64,000 nucleotides of DNA from DATLRC01 sp035478435 (GTDB lineage Bacteria > Patescibacteriota > Saccharimonadia > Saccharimonadales > UBA4665). This document shows, piece after piece, positions 8,465-15,817 of the stretch; position 1 is the first letter of the stretch, and each line of letters starts with the position of its first letter. Location of the stretch: the NCBI GenBank assembly GCA_035478435.1, contig DATIJT010000002.1, forward strand, positions 32,387 to 96,386. Direction: 5' to 3'. Below the pieces are notes generated by a model. The model was not told the DNA's origin. It did not search any database and saw only the letters and a list, made by a program, of their open reading frames with translations. Position numbers and translations under genes: made by a program.

Positions 8465-9088
8465 ATGACAATCTGGTGGCTCGCGGTCGTACTAAGTGTT
8501 TTGGGGCTAACGGCAATCGCTTTTATTTGGTTGGTTGTGCGGCTGGGGCATTTGTCTGGTGGTCCGGCAAAAAATGTTAGCGGTTCGCTGGACCAAGCCT
8601 CGAACCGCGATGTCGAACATATTTTTAACGATGAATTTCGCGAAGAGTTAAGGAATCGCGGCCGGTTGCACTTTGAAAAAATCATCGGTGAAAACGCTAT
8701 GTTCTTGCAGCAGGATTTGCGCCTGACCACCTCTCAGCTTAACGAATACATGAAGCAGGAAATCACCCGAACCCTGCAGGAAGAGTTCAAAAAGTACGAA
8801 GAATCGATCATGGATGCCAAGCAGTTGGCGATTGAATCGATTGAAAAAACCAAAGCCGCCATAGACGAACAGCGCCAGATCCTGGGCGAACAGCTACAGG
8901 CCGAATTAACCGCCGAAAAGACCCGGCTGCTTAAAAAGTTCGAAGACAACATGGCCGATATTGTTAACCACTACGTGCTGGCAGCGATTGGCGACCAGAT
9001 TGACCTGTCGGACCAGCTGGAATACATCCTGGGCGAGCTGGAAGCCAACAAGCAAGCCATCTTGGAGGATATCCAGAATGGCACATAA
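8465..9088 (+). CDS. F-ATPase subunit b-like stalk protein
   Basis: This 207-residue protein has one N-terminal membrane helix (about residues 3-25, WWLAVVLSVLGLTAIAFIW) and then a long charged helical region. Residues 85-160 have clear coiled-coil character. This is the architecture of subunit b, the peripheral stalk that holds the alpha3-beta3 head still against the membrane. It is longer than E. coli b (156). Sequence identity to b is low, so the call rests on architecture and on its place before delta. The SD before the ATG is weak. Its 3' end overlaps the delta-like gene. Confidence 0.7.
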   Translation: MTIWWLAVVLSVLGLTAIAFIWLVVRLGHLSGGPAKNVSGSLDQASNRDVEHIFNDEFREELRNRGRLHFEKIIGENAMFLQQDLRLTTSQLNEYMKQEITRTLQEEFKKYEESIMDAKQLAIESIEKTKAAIDEQRQILGEQLQAELTAEKTRLLKKFEDNMADIVNHYVLAAIGDQIDLSDQLEYILGELEANKQAILEDIQNGT

Positions 9089-9578
9089 GCTGAAGCTGCC
9101 GGCGCTGATGACTAGCCCGAGCGATGTCGGCCGTGTGCGGCGAGAAATCGAATCATTGGACGATTACCTTACTCAAGCTAGTTTGCGTAAGCCCGGAACG
9201 AATCTGGCCCAGCTACCCAAGACTTCCCGCTTGCTAAGCGAATTGGCCGAACTTAATGGCCTGAACCTTTTGCAAGCGGAAGGGCGTCAGCAATTAGTAG
9301 CTTTTTTAGATTCGCTTAGCAAAACCGCGCCAATTTTGCACTTCAGCTTCGCGACTGACCCATCGGCAGCTTTTTTAAACAAAATTGTAATTTGGCTGCG
9401 CCAAAATATTCATCCGCTGATACTAGTAAGAGTAGGTCTACAGCCAAATATAGCGGCTGGCTGCGGACTGCGGACGGCTAACCATTACTATGACTTCAGT
9501 CTGCGGGAACGCTTTACCAAACAACGACCTTTGCTTTTAAAAGCCCTAAACCAAAAAGGTGAGGCCAGTGAGCGATAA
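9078..9578 (+). CDS. F-ATPase subunit delta-like (OSCP) protein
   Basis: This 166-residue protein starts at ATG 9078, with GGAGG about nine bases upstream and an overlap with the b-like gene. The C-terminal part carries the delta/OSCP pattern: a strand followed by a Gly-containing segment and a closing YYDFSLRERF, matching the usual VYDGSVRGRL-type ending. The N-terminal six-helix domain is compatible in length. In F-type enzymes delta caps the alpha3-beta3 head and joins it to b. Its presence with b suggests this complex keeps a real stator. Confidence 0.72.
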   Translation: MAHKLKLPALMTSPSDVGRVRREIESLDDYLTQASLRKPGTNLAQLPKTSRLLSELAELNGLNLLQAEGRQQLVAFLDSLSKTAPILHFSFATDPSAAFLNKIVIWLRQNIHPLILVRVGLQPNIAAGCGLRTANHYYDFSLRERFTKQRPLLLKALNQKGEASER

Positions 9579-10995
9579 CCGCCATTTTAACCGCTTGGTG
9601 GAAACCGGCCAGCCGATTGGCGAGGTTGTCGGCGTGGAATCTTTTTTGGTGAGGATACACGGCCTGCATCCGACCAATCTGCGGGCGCTAGTGATGTTCG
9701 AGGATGGCAGCAAAGGCTTTGTTTACCAGATCATGGAAGATCAAGTGCTGGTTTTGCACCTTGGCGAACGGCCGGTGTCGGTCGGCAGCACGGTTGTCTT
9801 GCAACATAGCGACCTGGTTACCAAAGTCGGCAAAGATTACGTCGGCCGTGTCATCTCGGTCACCGGCCAGCCGCTGGACAGCAAAGGCCCCATCGCCGCC
9901 GATAATGTCTGGCCAATTTTCCATGAGGCACCCAAGCTTTATGAACGCGAGAAGGTCGATAAGCAGCTAGAGACAGGTGTAACGGTGATTGACGAGCTTT
10001 TCCCGCTGGTTTACGGCCAGCGCATGGCGCTACTGGGCGATAGCCGGTCTGGCAAAAGCACCCTGGCCGCCCAGCTAACCATCAATCAACGCCATACCGA
10101 TACCATAGTCATCTACGTGTTGATCGCCAAACGCCGCAGTGATGTTGATACCCTGCTCGCTCGGCTGGAGACTAACGACGCGCTTAAAAACTCCATCGTG
10201 GTAGTCTCGACCATGTTTGAATCGCTAGTTATGAGCTATTTGGCGCCCTACGTGGCGTGCTCGATCGGTGAGTATTTGTGGCAAGTCCATGACCAAGACG
10301 TGGTGATAATTTATGATGATCTAACTAACCACGCCCACGTCCACCGCGAAATCTCTTTGCTTTCCGGTGTCAGCCCGGGCCGTGATTCCTACCCGGGCGA
10401 CATGTTCTATACCCACTCCAGCCTACTGGAGCGAGCCGGCAAACTGGCCCGTAACCATAAAACCTTGACGGCGCTAGCCATGGTCTACGCCCCTGCTGGT
10501 GACACTACGGCTTATTTGCCGACCAACATTATGTCGATCACAGATGGCCAGTGGATACTCGACATGAATATCTTCCGCGATACCATGCGTCCAGGCCTGA
10601 GTACCGGCCTGAGTGTTACCCGTGTCGGCGGACGCGGCCAGACTGAACGCCAAAGGCAGCTGAGCGCCCAAACGATTTCAGCGCTGAACACCTACGCCCA
10701 AGTCCAGGAATTCGCCCACTTCGGTTCGGAACTGGCCCTGGAAGCCCAAAGGGACCTGCAGCGCGGCAAACGAGTCTATGAACTACTCAACCAATCACCT
10801 AGCGAAACTTATTCGGTGCCAACCCAAATACTGATGCTCGACATTACGCTCAACGCCCCTGAGAGCGCCGTTATAGATATGGCAGCCCTCAAAGCCAAAG
10901 CGCCGGAATTCGCCGTGCGGGTTAAATCGGACGCCGACTTTGATGTTTTGAGCAAAGAGTTATTAAAAGCTGTCCAAGTGGAGCTCAAAAAATGA
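9568..10995 (+). CDS. F1-like ATPase alpha subunit
   Basis: This 475-residue protein is clearly homologous to F1 alpha. It has the N-terminal beta-barrel, a P-loop GDSRSGKST at about 157-165 (family consensus GDRQTGKT), the Walker B-like VVIIYDDL, PGRDSYPGDMFY, and SVTRVGG, which holds the alpha arginine finger that completes the beta catalytic site. The normal GQK loop is replaced by AKRRSDV, and the C-terminus is shorter than E. coli alpha (513). I chose GTG 9568 for its spacing from AGGTGAGG; GTG 9559 is the alternative. It overlaps delta by 11 bases and gamma by ATGA. It probably binds nucleotide without turning it over. Confidence 0.9.
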   Translation: MSDNRHFNRLVETGQPIGEVVGVESFLVRIHGLHPTNLRALVMFEDGSKGFVYQIMEDQVLVLHLGERPVSVGSTVVLQHSDLVTKVGKDYVGRVISVTGQPLDSKGPIAADNVWPIFHEAPKLYEREKVDKQLETGVTVIDELFPLVYGQRMALLGDSRSGKSTLAAQLTINQRHTDTIVIYVLIAKRRSDVDTLLARLETNDALKNSIVVVSTMFESLVMSYLAPYVACSIGEYLWQVHDQDVVIIYDDLTNHAHVHREISLLSGVSPGRDSYPGDMFYTHSSLLERAGKLARNHKTLTALAMVYAPAGDTTAYLPTNIMSITDGQWILDMNIFRDTMRPGLSTGLSVTRVGGRGQTERQRQLSAQTISALNTYAQVQEFAHFGSELALEAQRDLQRGKRVYELLNQSPSETYSVPTQILMLDITLNAPESAVIDMAALKAKAPEFAVRVKSDADFDVLSKELLKAVQVELKK

Positions 10996-11855
10996 GGCGC
11001 TTACCCGACATAATAGCCGACGAAAATTCCATGACGACCTTGGTTAACCTGACCGATGCCCTGCAGGGACTGGCGAGCATCCGCATTGCCCACATTAAAA
11101 ATCAGGTTCAGAAGTCGCAGGAATACTTCGATGAACTGTGGCGGATCTACAACCAGATACGGGTTGACCAGGCTTTCCGGTTTGGCCGCACCGGCGAGGC
11201 CAAAATCATCAATAAGGAATTGTTGATTGCCATCACGGCCGAGAGCGGCTTCAACGGTGACATTGATGAAAAATTGATCAACTGGATGCTAGAAAAACAC
11301 GATCCAGCCAAACAAGACATCATCATTATCGGCCACCACGGTGTCGTAAAGCTTACCCAGGCCGGCGTTAGTTTTAATAAGTACTACAAATTGCCCGAAA
11401 GCGATACCAACCTCAATGTCCGGCCGCTAGTCAGTCAAGTCCGCTTGTACCGCTCTACCTCCGTCTATTATCAAACTTACGTCTCGCTAATGGTCCAGGA
11501 CATTAAAAAAATCGAGCTTAAAAAAGCCGTCCAAGAAGCCGGCGATAAAGTAGAGCTAACCAAAGAAGATGTCATTAGTGAAGCCACTTACATTTTTGAA
11601 CCGAGCACTTACGCGGTAGTGGCGCACCTGGAACGCGCCATGTTAGAGATCAGCTTGCTACAGACCATTTTGGACTCCAAACTCGCCCAGTACGCCGCCC
11701 GCTTCCGGTCGATGAGCTTGGCACACAAGAAAGCCGCTGGCACCCAGCAGGATTTGCATGTGCTCTACAACCAAACGCGGCGGTCCCTGAACGACGAGCG
11801 TTTGAAGAATATCATCAACGGCATTAAAAAAGTCAGGAAGGCGTACGTGTCATGA
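10992..11855 (+). CDS. F1-like ATPase gamma subunit
   Basis: This 287-residue protein has the gamma layout: an N-terminal helix (MTTLVNLTDALQGLASIR) and a C-terminal helix with SMSLAHKKAAGTQQDLHVLY then NQTRRSLNDERLKNIING, which mirrors the canonical SEHAARMMAMKNATDNA and YNRARQA regions. These two helices form the coiled-coil shaft that turns inside alpha3-beta3. The middle region is divergent and holds an IIIGHHGVVKL strand. The start overlaps the alpha stop (ATGA) and its stop overlaps the beta start. Length is normal. Similarity is lower than for alpha and beta but the ends are convincing. Confidence 0.82.
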   Translation: MRRLPDIIADENSMTTLVNLTDALQGLASIRIAHIKNQVQKSQEYFDELWRIYNQIRVDQAFRFGRTGEAKIINKELLIAITAESGFNGDIDEKLINWMLEKHDPAKQDIIIIGHHGVVKLTQAGVSFNKYYKLPESDTNLNVRPLVSQVRLYRSTSVYYQTYVSLMVQDIKKIELKKAVQEAGDKVELTKEDVISEATYIFEPSTYAVVAHLERAMLEISLLQTILDSKLAQYAARFRSMSLAHKKAAGTQQDLHVLYNQTRRSLNDERLKNIINGIKKVRKAYVS

Positions 11856-13159
11856 CTGGTGGAGTAGTCCGGTCTATCCGCGGTTTGGTAGTCCAAGTGG
11901 AATTCGATGAGGATATGCCGGAACTGAACGAAGTAATTTTAGTTAACAATCTTAGGCAAACACCTCTCCTAGTGCACAGCCTGCCTGGAAGCCAAATGGC
12001 CCAATGCCTCAATTTGCGGGCTGACGCTTCCATCCAAAAAGGCTTGGGCGTGGCCCGCACCAACCAGAGTATTGTCATACCAGTCGGCGATGAGTTGCTG
12101 GGCCGCGTAGTTGATCCGCTTTGCAAGCCGATAGATGGCCTGCCGCCGATCGACACCTCTAAAATGGCCCGCCGCAATATCTTCCAGCCACCGGCGGGGG
12201 CCGCTTCCTTTTCGGTCAAACAACCCGAAATTTTAGAGACTGGCATTAAAGCGATTGATTTCTTTACGCCGTTCGTCAAAGGCCGCAAAATCGGCATCAT
12301 CGGCGGCGCCGGCGTCGGCAAAACCGTCTTGACCATGGAGCTGATTAACAATATCGCCCAAAAAGCCCATGGCCTGAGCTTTTTCGCCGGCATTGGCGAG
12401 CGCATCCGGGAAGGCCATGAACTGTTCGAGACGCTGAAAGAGCGTGACTTGCTTAAAAATACCAGCATGTTCTTTGGCCAAATGGACCAGAACCCAGTGC
12501 AACGGGCTTTGGTGGCGCTGTCGGCCGTCACCGCTGCCGAGTATTTCCGCGACGAACAGGGGCGGGACATCCTATTTTTCGCCGACAACATGTACCGCTA
12601 CGTCCAAGCCAAAAACGAAGTTTCGACAATCATAGATGAAGTGCCGGCCGAAGGCGGCTACGAACCGACGGTTTTCTCGGACGTCAAAGTCTTGCAGGAC
12701 CGCTTGAGTTCCAGCGAAAAGGGCTCGATCACCGCCGTCCAAACCATTTACGTGCCGGCCGATGACTTAAGTGACCCAGCCGTCCAAATGGTCCAGCACG
12801 AACTGGATTCGGTGATTGTGCTCAGCCGCCAGGTGGCCGAAGCCGGCATTCGTCCGGCCATTGACCTTATCCACACCACCTCATCGCTGCTGTCGCCGGA
12901 TGTCGTCGGTGAGCGCCACTATGTGCTAAGCGTGCAAGTCCAGGCTTTGCTGCAAAAATACGAATCGCTCAAAGGCATCATCGCCATCATCGGCGAAAAC
13001 GAACTTAGCTCGGTAGATAGGGCTGATTACGGCAAAGCCAAGAAGCTGATTGACTACTTTTCACAGCACCTGCACGTCGTCGAAGACCAAACCGCTTATA
13101 AGGGCGAGACTTTCAGCCGCGAAGAAACCTTGAGAGGGGTCGAAGAAATAGTCGTATGA
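11852..13159 (+). CDS. F1-like ATPase beta (catalytic) subunit
   Basis: This 435-residue protein is homologous to F1 beta. The P-loop GGAGVGKT (151-158) is exact, followed by MELINNIA. The catalytic Glu lies in GIGERIREG. FGQMDQNP, AEYFRD, FADNMYRYVQA and VYVPADDLSDP match family blocks. So it should hydrolyse ATP. Unusual points are the altered DELSEED segment (ENELSSVD), which in normal enzymes pushes on gamma, and a shorter C-terminal end than E. coli beta (460). The ATGA overlaps with gamma and epsilon support one operon. It is too different from standard AtpD to be its ordinary copy, so a normal ATP synthase may exist elsewhere in the genome. Confidence 0.9.
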   Translation: MTGGVVRSIRGLVVQVEFDEDMPELNEVILVNNLRQTPLLVHSLPGSQMAQCLNLRADASIQKGLGVARTNQSIVIPVGDELLGRVVDPLCKPIDGLPPIDTSKMARRNIFQPPAGAASFSVKQPEILETGIKAIDFFTPFVKGRKIGIIGGAGVGKTVLTMELINNIAQKAHGLSFFAGIGERIREGHELFETLKERDLLKNTSMFFGQMDQNPVQRALVALSAVTAAEYFRDEQGRDILFFADNMYRYVQAKNEVSTIIDEVPAEGGYEPTVFSDVKVLQDRLSSSEKGSITAVQTIYVPADDLSDPAVQMVQHELDSVIVLSRQVAEAGIRPAIDLIHTTSSLLSPDVVGERHYVLSVQVQALLQKYESLKGIIAIIGENELSSVDRADYGKAKKLIDYFSQHLHVVEDQTAYKGETFSREETLRGVEEIVV

Positions 13160-13479
13160 GCCCGACCAAAGATGAAACCAAACGGCAATTGGGGCTTTCG
13201 CCCGAATCATCATCCGCCACTGCCGCCGAACCATTATCGATACGCGCCAAGGTCTATTCCTCGGCCCAGGTTTACTTCGACGAGTCGGCTTTGAGCGTTT
13301 CGGCCATCAACCGCACCGGGCCTTTCGATATTTTGCCTCACCACCACAATTTCATCACTTTATTGAGTCCCTGCGACCTAAAGATCCGCCAATTCAATGG
13401 GCGCGAGCAACGCATCCGCATCTCCGGCGGAGTCATGCATGTTAAAGCTGACAAGGTAACCGTATTTCTGGATGTGTAA
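13156..13479 (+). CDS. F1-like ATPase epsilon subunit (N-terminal domain only)
   Basis: This 107-residue protein matches the beta-sandwich domain of epsilon: GPFDILPHHHNFITLL followed by a strand pair and GGVMHVKADKVTVFL, as in the family pattern GELGILPGHAPLLTAL and GGFLEVQ. About 35 N-terminal residues are extra and low in complexity. The C-terminal two-helix domain, which inhibits ATP hydrolysis in many ATP synthases, is absent. The gene overlaps beta by ATGA and closes the cluster. It would clamp gamma to the c-like ring. Confidence 0.8.
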   Translation: MSPTKDETKRQLGLSPESSSATAAEPLSIRAKVYSSAQVYFDESALSVSAINRTGPFDILPHHHNFITLLSPCDLKIRQFNGREQRIRISGGVMHVKADKVTVFLDV

Positions 13480-13569
13480 AACCACACTATAAACATTTCC
13501 CAGCTTTCGGAGGCTCTTCCTCCTAATCCTCTCCTTTTTGAGGCCAGTCAGTATATAATTTTATTTAAA

Positions 13570-14031
13570 ATGCGTATACGAAAAAGACAAATCTCATTTC
13601 TGCGGGCTTTGATTGAGTCGTCAATGATCTTAATCTTTGGAGTAGTCGGATCACTGATTGCTTTGCCGGCTTATAAAGTTCTTCATAACTTTAATAGATT
13701 GCAATCCCAAGGTGTAAAAACCGAAGGTCAAATTACAAAATACCGAACCAGTGCCTATGACTATAGCGTAGACTATGAATATGTTGTTAATGGTAAGAAG
13801 TATCAGAGTAATATTGGCTCAACGCATGATTTCTTTAAGAAGCATTCGGATAGCGTCACAGTTCATTACTTAAGCGACCATCCAGATATAAGTTACGCGG
13901 ATGCCGGCGAGGACCCGCATTATGCCAATTCTGGAGATTTTTACATAGGGTTACTTATGGTAGTCTTAAGTCTACTTGGATTTATATATAGTTTGTGGCG
14001 TTTTTTATCAGGCAAAGAGATAGTTATTTAA
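13570..14031 (+). CDS. DUF3592-type membrane protein
   Basis: This 153-residue protein has a membrane helix at about 14-36 and another at about 122-145, with an extracytoplasmic beta-rich domain between them. The domain shows the DUF3592 pattern: TEGQITKYR, VDYEYVVNGKKYQS and VTVHYLSDHPDIS. Function of the family is unknown. It lies 90 bases after the F1-like cluster and could be mistaken for a membrane partner, but it has neither the helix number nor the conserved Arg of subunit a. Confidence 0.75.
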   Translation: MRIRKRQISFLRALIESSMILIFGVVGSLIALPAYKVLHNFNRLQSQGVKTEGQITKYRTSAYDYSVDYEYVVNGKKYQSNIGSTHDFFKKHSDSVTVHYLSDHPDISYADAGEDPHYANSGDFYIGLLMVVLSLLGFIYSLWRFLSGKEIVI

Positions 14032-14136
14032 CCAAGTTTAGATTAAAAGAAATCAAGAAGTCTGTTCTCTAAGAGAAAGAAGAGGGTGAATTTATAAATA
14101 GAGAGCGTGCTAATTGTTTGCTAAAATAATATACAT

Positions 14137-15180
14137 ATGGCAAAAAAAGTTTATGTCGGGATGTCCGGCGGGGTTGACAGTTCCGTTACAGCTGCGCTTT
14201 TGAAGCAGCAGGGCTATGATGTCACGGGCGTTTACATGAAAAACTGGAGCCAAGATTTGCCCGGGCTTGTTTGCCCCTGGAAAGAAGACTATCAGGATGC
14301 CAAACGAGTGGCTGTAGAGCTGGGGATTCCTTTCAAAATGTACGATTTCGAAAAAGAATACCGCCACAAAGTGGTGGATTACATGGTTGAAGGCTACAAA
14401 GCAGGCATTACACCTAATCCAGACGTGATGTGTAACCAGGAAGTAAAATTTAAGTTATTTTTAGACACGGCTCTGGAAGATGGCGCGGACCTTATTGCCA
14501 CCGGCCATTATTCAATAACTAAAAATGGGAAACTTTATATGGCTAAAGACAAAAATAAGGATCAAAGTTACTTTCTATACCGAGTGAGCGAAGATGCTCT
14601 TAAGCACTCTCTAATGCCTGTTGGTGAACTGACAAAGCCAGAGGTACGTGAATTAGCTAAAAAATTAGGTTTGGCAACAGCTGATAAAAAAGACAGCCAG
14701 GGTATTTGCTTTGTTGGTAAAGTCGGCATCAAAGATTTCCTGCTGCATGAATTAGGCTCTCAACCGCCCGGGCTTATCATTGACCAGCACGGCCGCGAAG
14801 TCGGAGAGCATGATGGCGCGCTATTTTATACCATTGGTCAGCGCCACGGTTTGAGTGTGGGTGGAGGTTTGCCGTATTACGTTGTCGGCAAAGACATGGC
14901 CAAGAATGAAGTTTACGTCACTACCGATTTGCAGGATGAAAGGCTATGGAATAAAGATTTACAGCTTACCTCGCTCCACTGGATAAACGAACTGCCCAAA
15001 GCCAAGCAAACCTACCAAGTCCGCACCCGTTACCGTGGGCCACTGGTCAACTGCACCTTGAGCATAAGAGGCCATAAAGCCATTGTTGATCTGGCGGAAG
15101 AACTCCGTGCGATCACACCCGGCCAATCGGCGGTTATCTACGAGGGCGACCGCGTCCTCGGTGGCGGGATAGTAAGCTAA
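14137..15180 (+). CDS. mnmA: tRNA-specific 2-thiouridylase
   Basis: This 347-residue enzyme makes 2-thiouridine at the wobble position of tRNA-Lys, Glu and Gln, using ATP and a relayed persulfide. The PP-loop GMSGGVDSSV is at residues 8-17. The catalytic cysteines are in DVMCNQEVKF and GICFVG, and the tRNA-binding and C-terminal barrel regions follow (FYTIGQRHGL, PGQSAVIYEG). Length fits the family (about 360). TAAAAT at 14122-14127 sits ten bases before the ATG, again a short leader. Sulfur could come from the desulfurase at 5499. Confidence 0.96.
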   Translation: MAKKVYVGMSGGVDSSVTAALLKQQGYDVTGVYMKNWSQDLPGLVCPWKEDYQDAKRVAVELGIPFKMYDFEKEYRHKVVDYMVEGYKAGITPNPDVMCNQEVKFKLFLDTALEDGADLIATGHYSITKNGKLYMAKDKNKDQSYFLYRVSEDALKHSLMPVGELTKPEVRELAKKLGLATADKKDSQGICFVGKVGIKDFLLHELGSQPPGLIIDQHGREVGEHDGALFYTIGQRHGLSVGGGLPYYVVGKDMAKNEVYVTTDLQDERLWNKDLQLTSLHWINELPKAKQTYQVRTRYRGPLVNCTLSIRGHKAIVDLAEELRAITPGQSAVIYEGDRVLGGGIVS

Positions 15181-15244
15181 AAATTAAACTGCCATAAAAT
15201 AACACCTATAGAAGACAGTCTTCTAATTTTTCTAACCCAGGATA

Positions 15245-15760
15245 TTATCTTTTCTTTCTTTTGGGCCTTCTAGGCTCAGGGGTTTGGGATGCGACGGGCA
15301 CATTAAGCCCAGCAGTCACCCCGCTTACTGCAGCCTCCACAAGTCCTAAATGACTGAAGTGACGATTATCAAAACGAGTTAAAGCTTCTAGAAGAGCATC
15401 CATATCAAATAGAGGCGTAGTTGCCCATTTAGGCCCAACGGCAGCTATATACCCGGGGCCGATAACTGATACGAGCCATTCTATGGGCTGCCTCATCCTT
15501 CCTAGGGCCGTATCGATAGACTCTTCTCCTTGGGGAACTTCTCCAGTCTGTTCTAAAGATGCGGCATACTCCAGAATGAAAGCTTCTTGGATATCTGGAG
15601 AAGCATTAGTAAGTCTGGATAGAGCTGCCTGGGCTACAGGATCTATATCTGCAGGAGCATTAGGTGAAGGCTCTAGGGGGCTTGTTTGGACCCACTTTAA
15701 TACCGATCCGTCTATTTTGAATCCATCAGGAGCAAGTGGCTCCACAAAAGCCTCAGTCAT
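15245..15760 (-). CDS. Hypothetical protein
   Basis: This 171-residue protein is not recognised. I start it at the ATG giving MTEAFVEPLAPDGFK; a longer frame to 15874 would run into the start of alaS on the other strand. It is soluble, moderately acidic, with a mainly helical middle (AQAALSRLTNASPDIQEAFI) and a basic Pro-rich tail (PEPRRPKRKKR) that might bind nucleic acid or anchor to acidic surfaces. It is divergent from alaS, about 58 bases apart. Confidence 0.6.
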   Translation of the reverse strand: MTEAFVEPLAPDGFKIDGSVLKWVQTSPLEPSPNAPADIDPVAQAALSRLTNASPDIQEAFILEYAASLEQTGEVPQGEESIDTALGRMRQPIEWLVSVIGPGYIAAVGPKWATTPLFDMDALLEALTRFDNRHFSHLGLVEAAVSGVTAGLNVPVASQTPEPRRPKRKKR

Positions 15761-15817
15761 TTGAGAATTAAAGCATTTTATAGAGTATATGTAAAGGCAT
15801 GTTAGACTAGAACAGAT

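Larger units (their letters stand above)
7444..13479 (+). other. F1-like rotary ATPase gene cluster lacking subunit a
   Basis: Seven genes follow the order of a bacterial atp operon: c-like (7444), b-like (8465), delta-like (9078), alpha (9568), gamma (10992), beta (11852), epsilon (13156). From b to epsilon every neighbouring pair overlaps, four of them by ATGA or similar junctions, so stoichiometric translation is likely. Subunit a, which would form the proton half-channels with its essential Arg, is absent both upstream (7335-7443 is only promoter) and downstream. A palindromic element (8274-8400) separates the c-like gene from the rest. The set fits a soluble-type F1 motor attached to an altered membrane or surface part. 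Confidence 0.8.

Noticed and set aside
11833..12591. Open frame of 252 codons on the minus strand opposite the beta subunit gene
   Set aside because: It is antisense to a clear F1 beta gene and its translation is Ser/Pro/Arg-rich without a recognisable domain, as expected from the codon pattern of the true gene.
13570..14031. The DUF3592-type gene as the missing subunit a of the F1-like cluster
   Set aside because: It has only two membrane helices, a beta-rich domain between them and no conserved Arg in a helix; subunit a has five or more helices.
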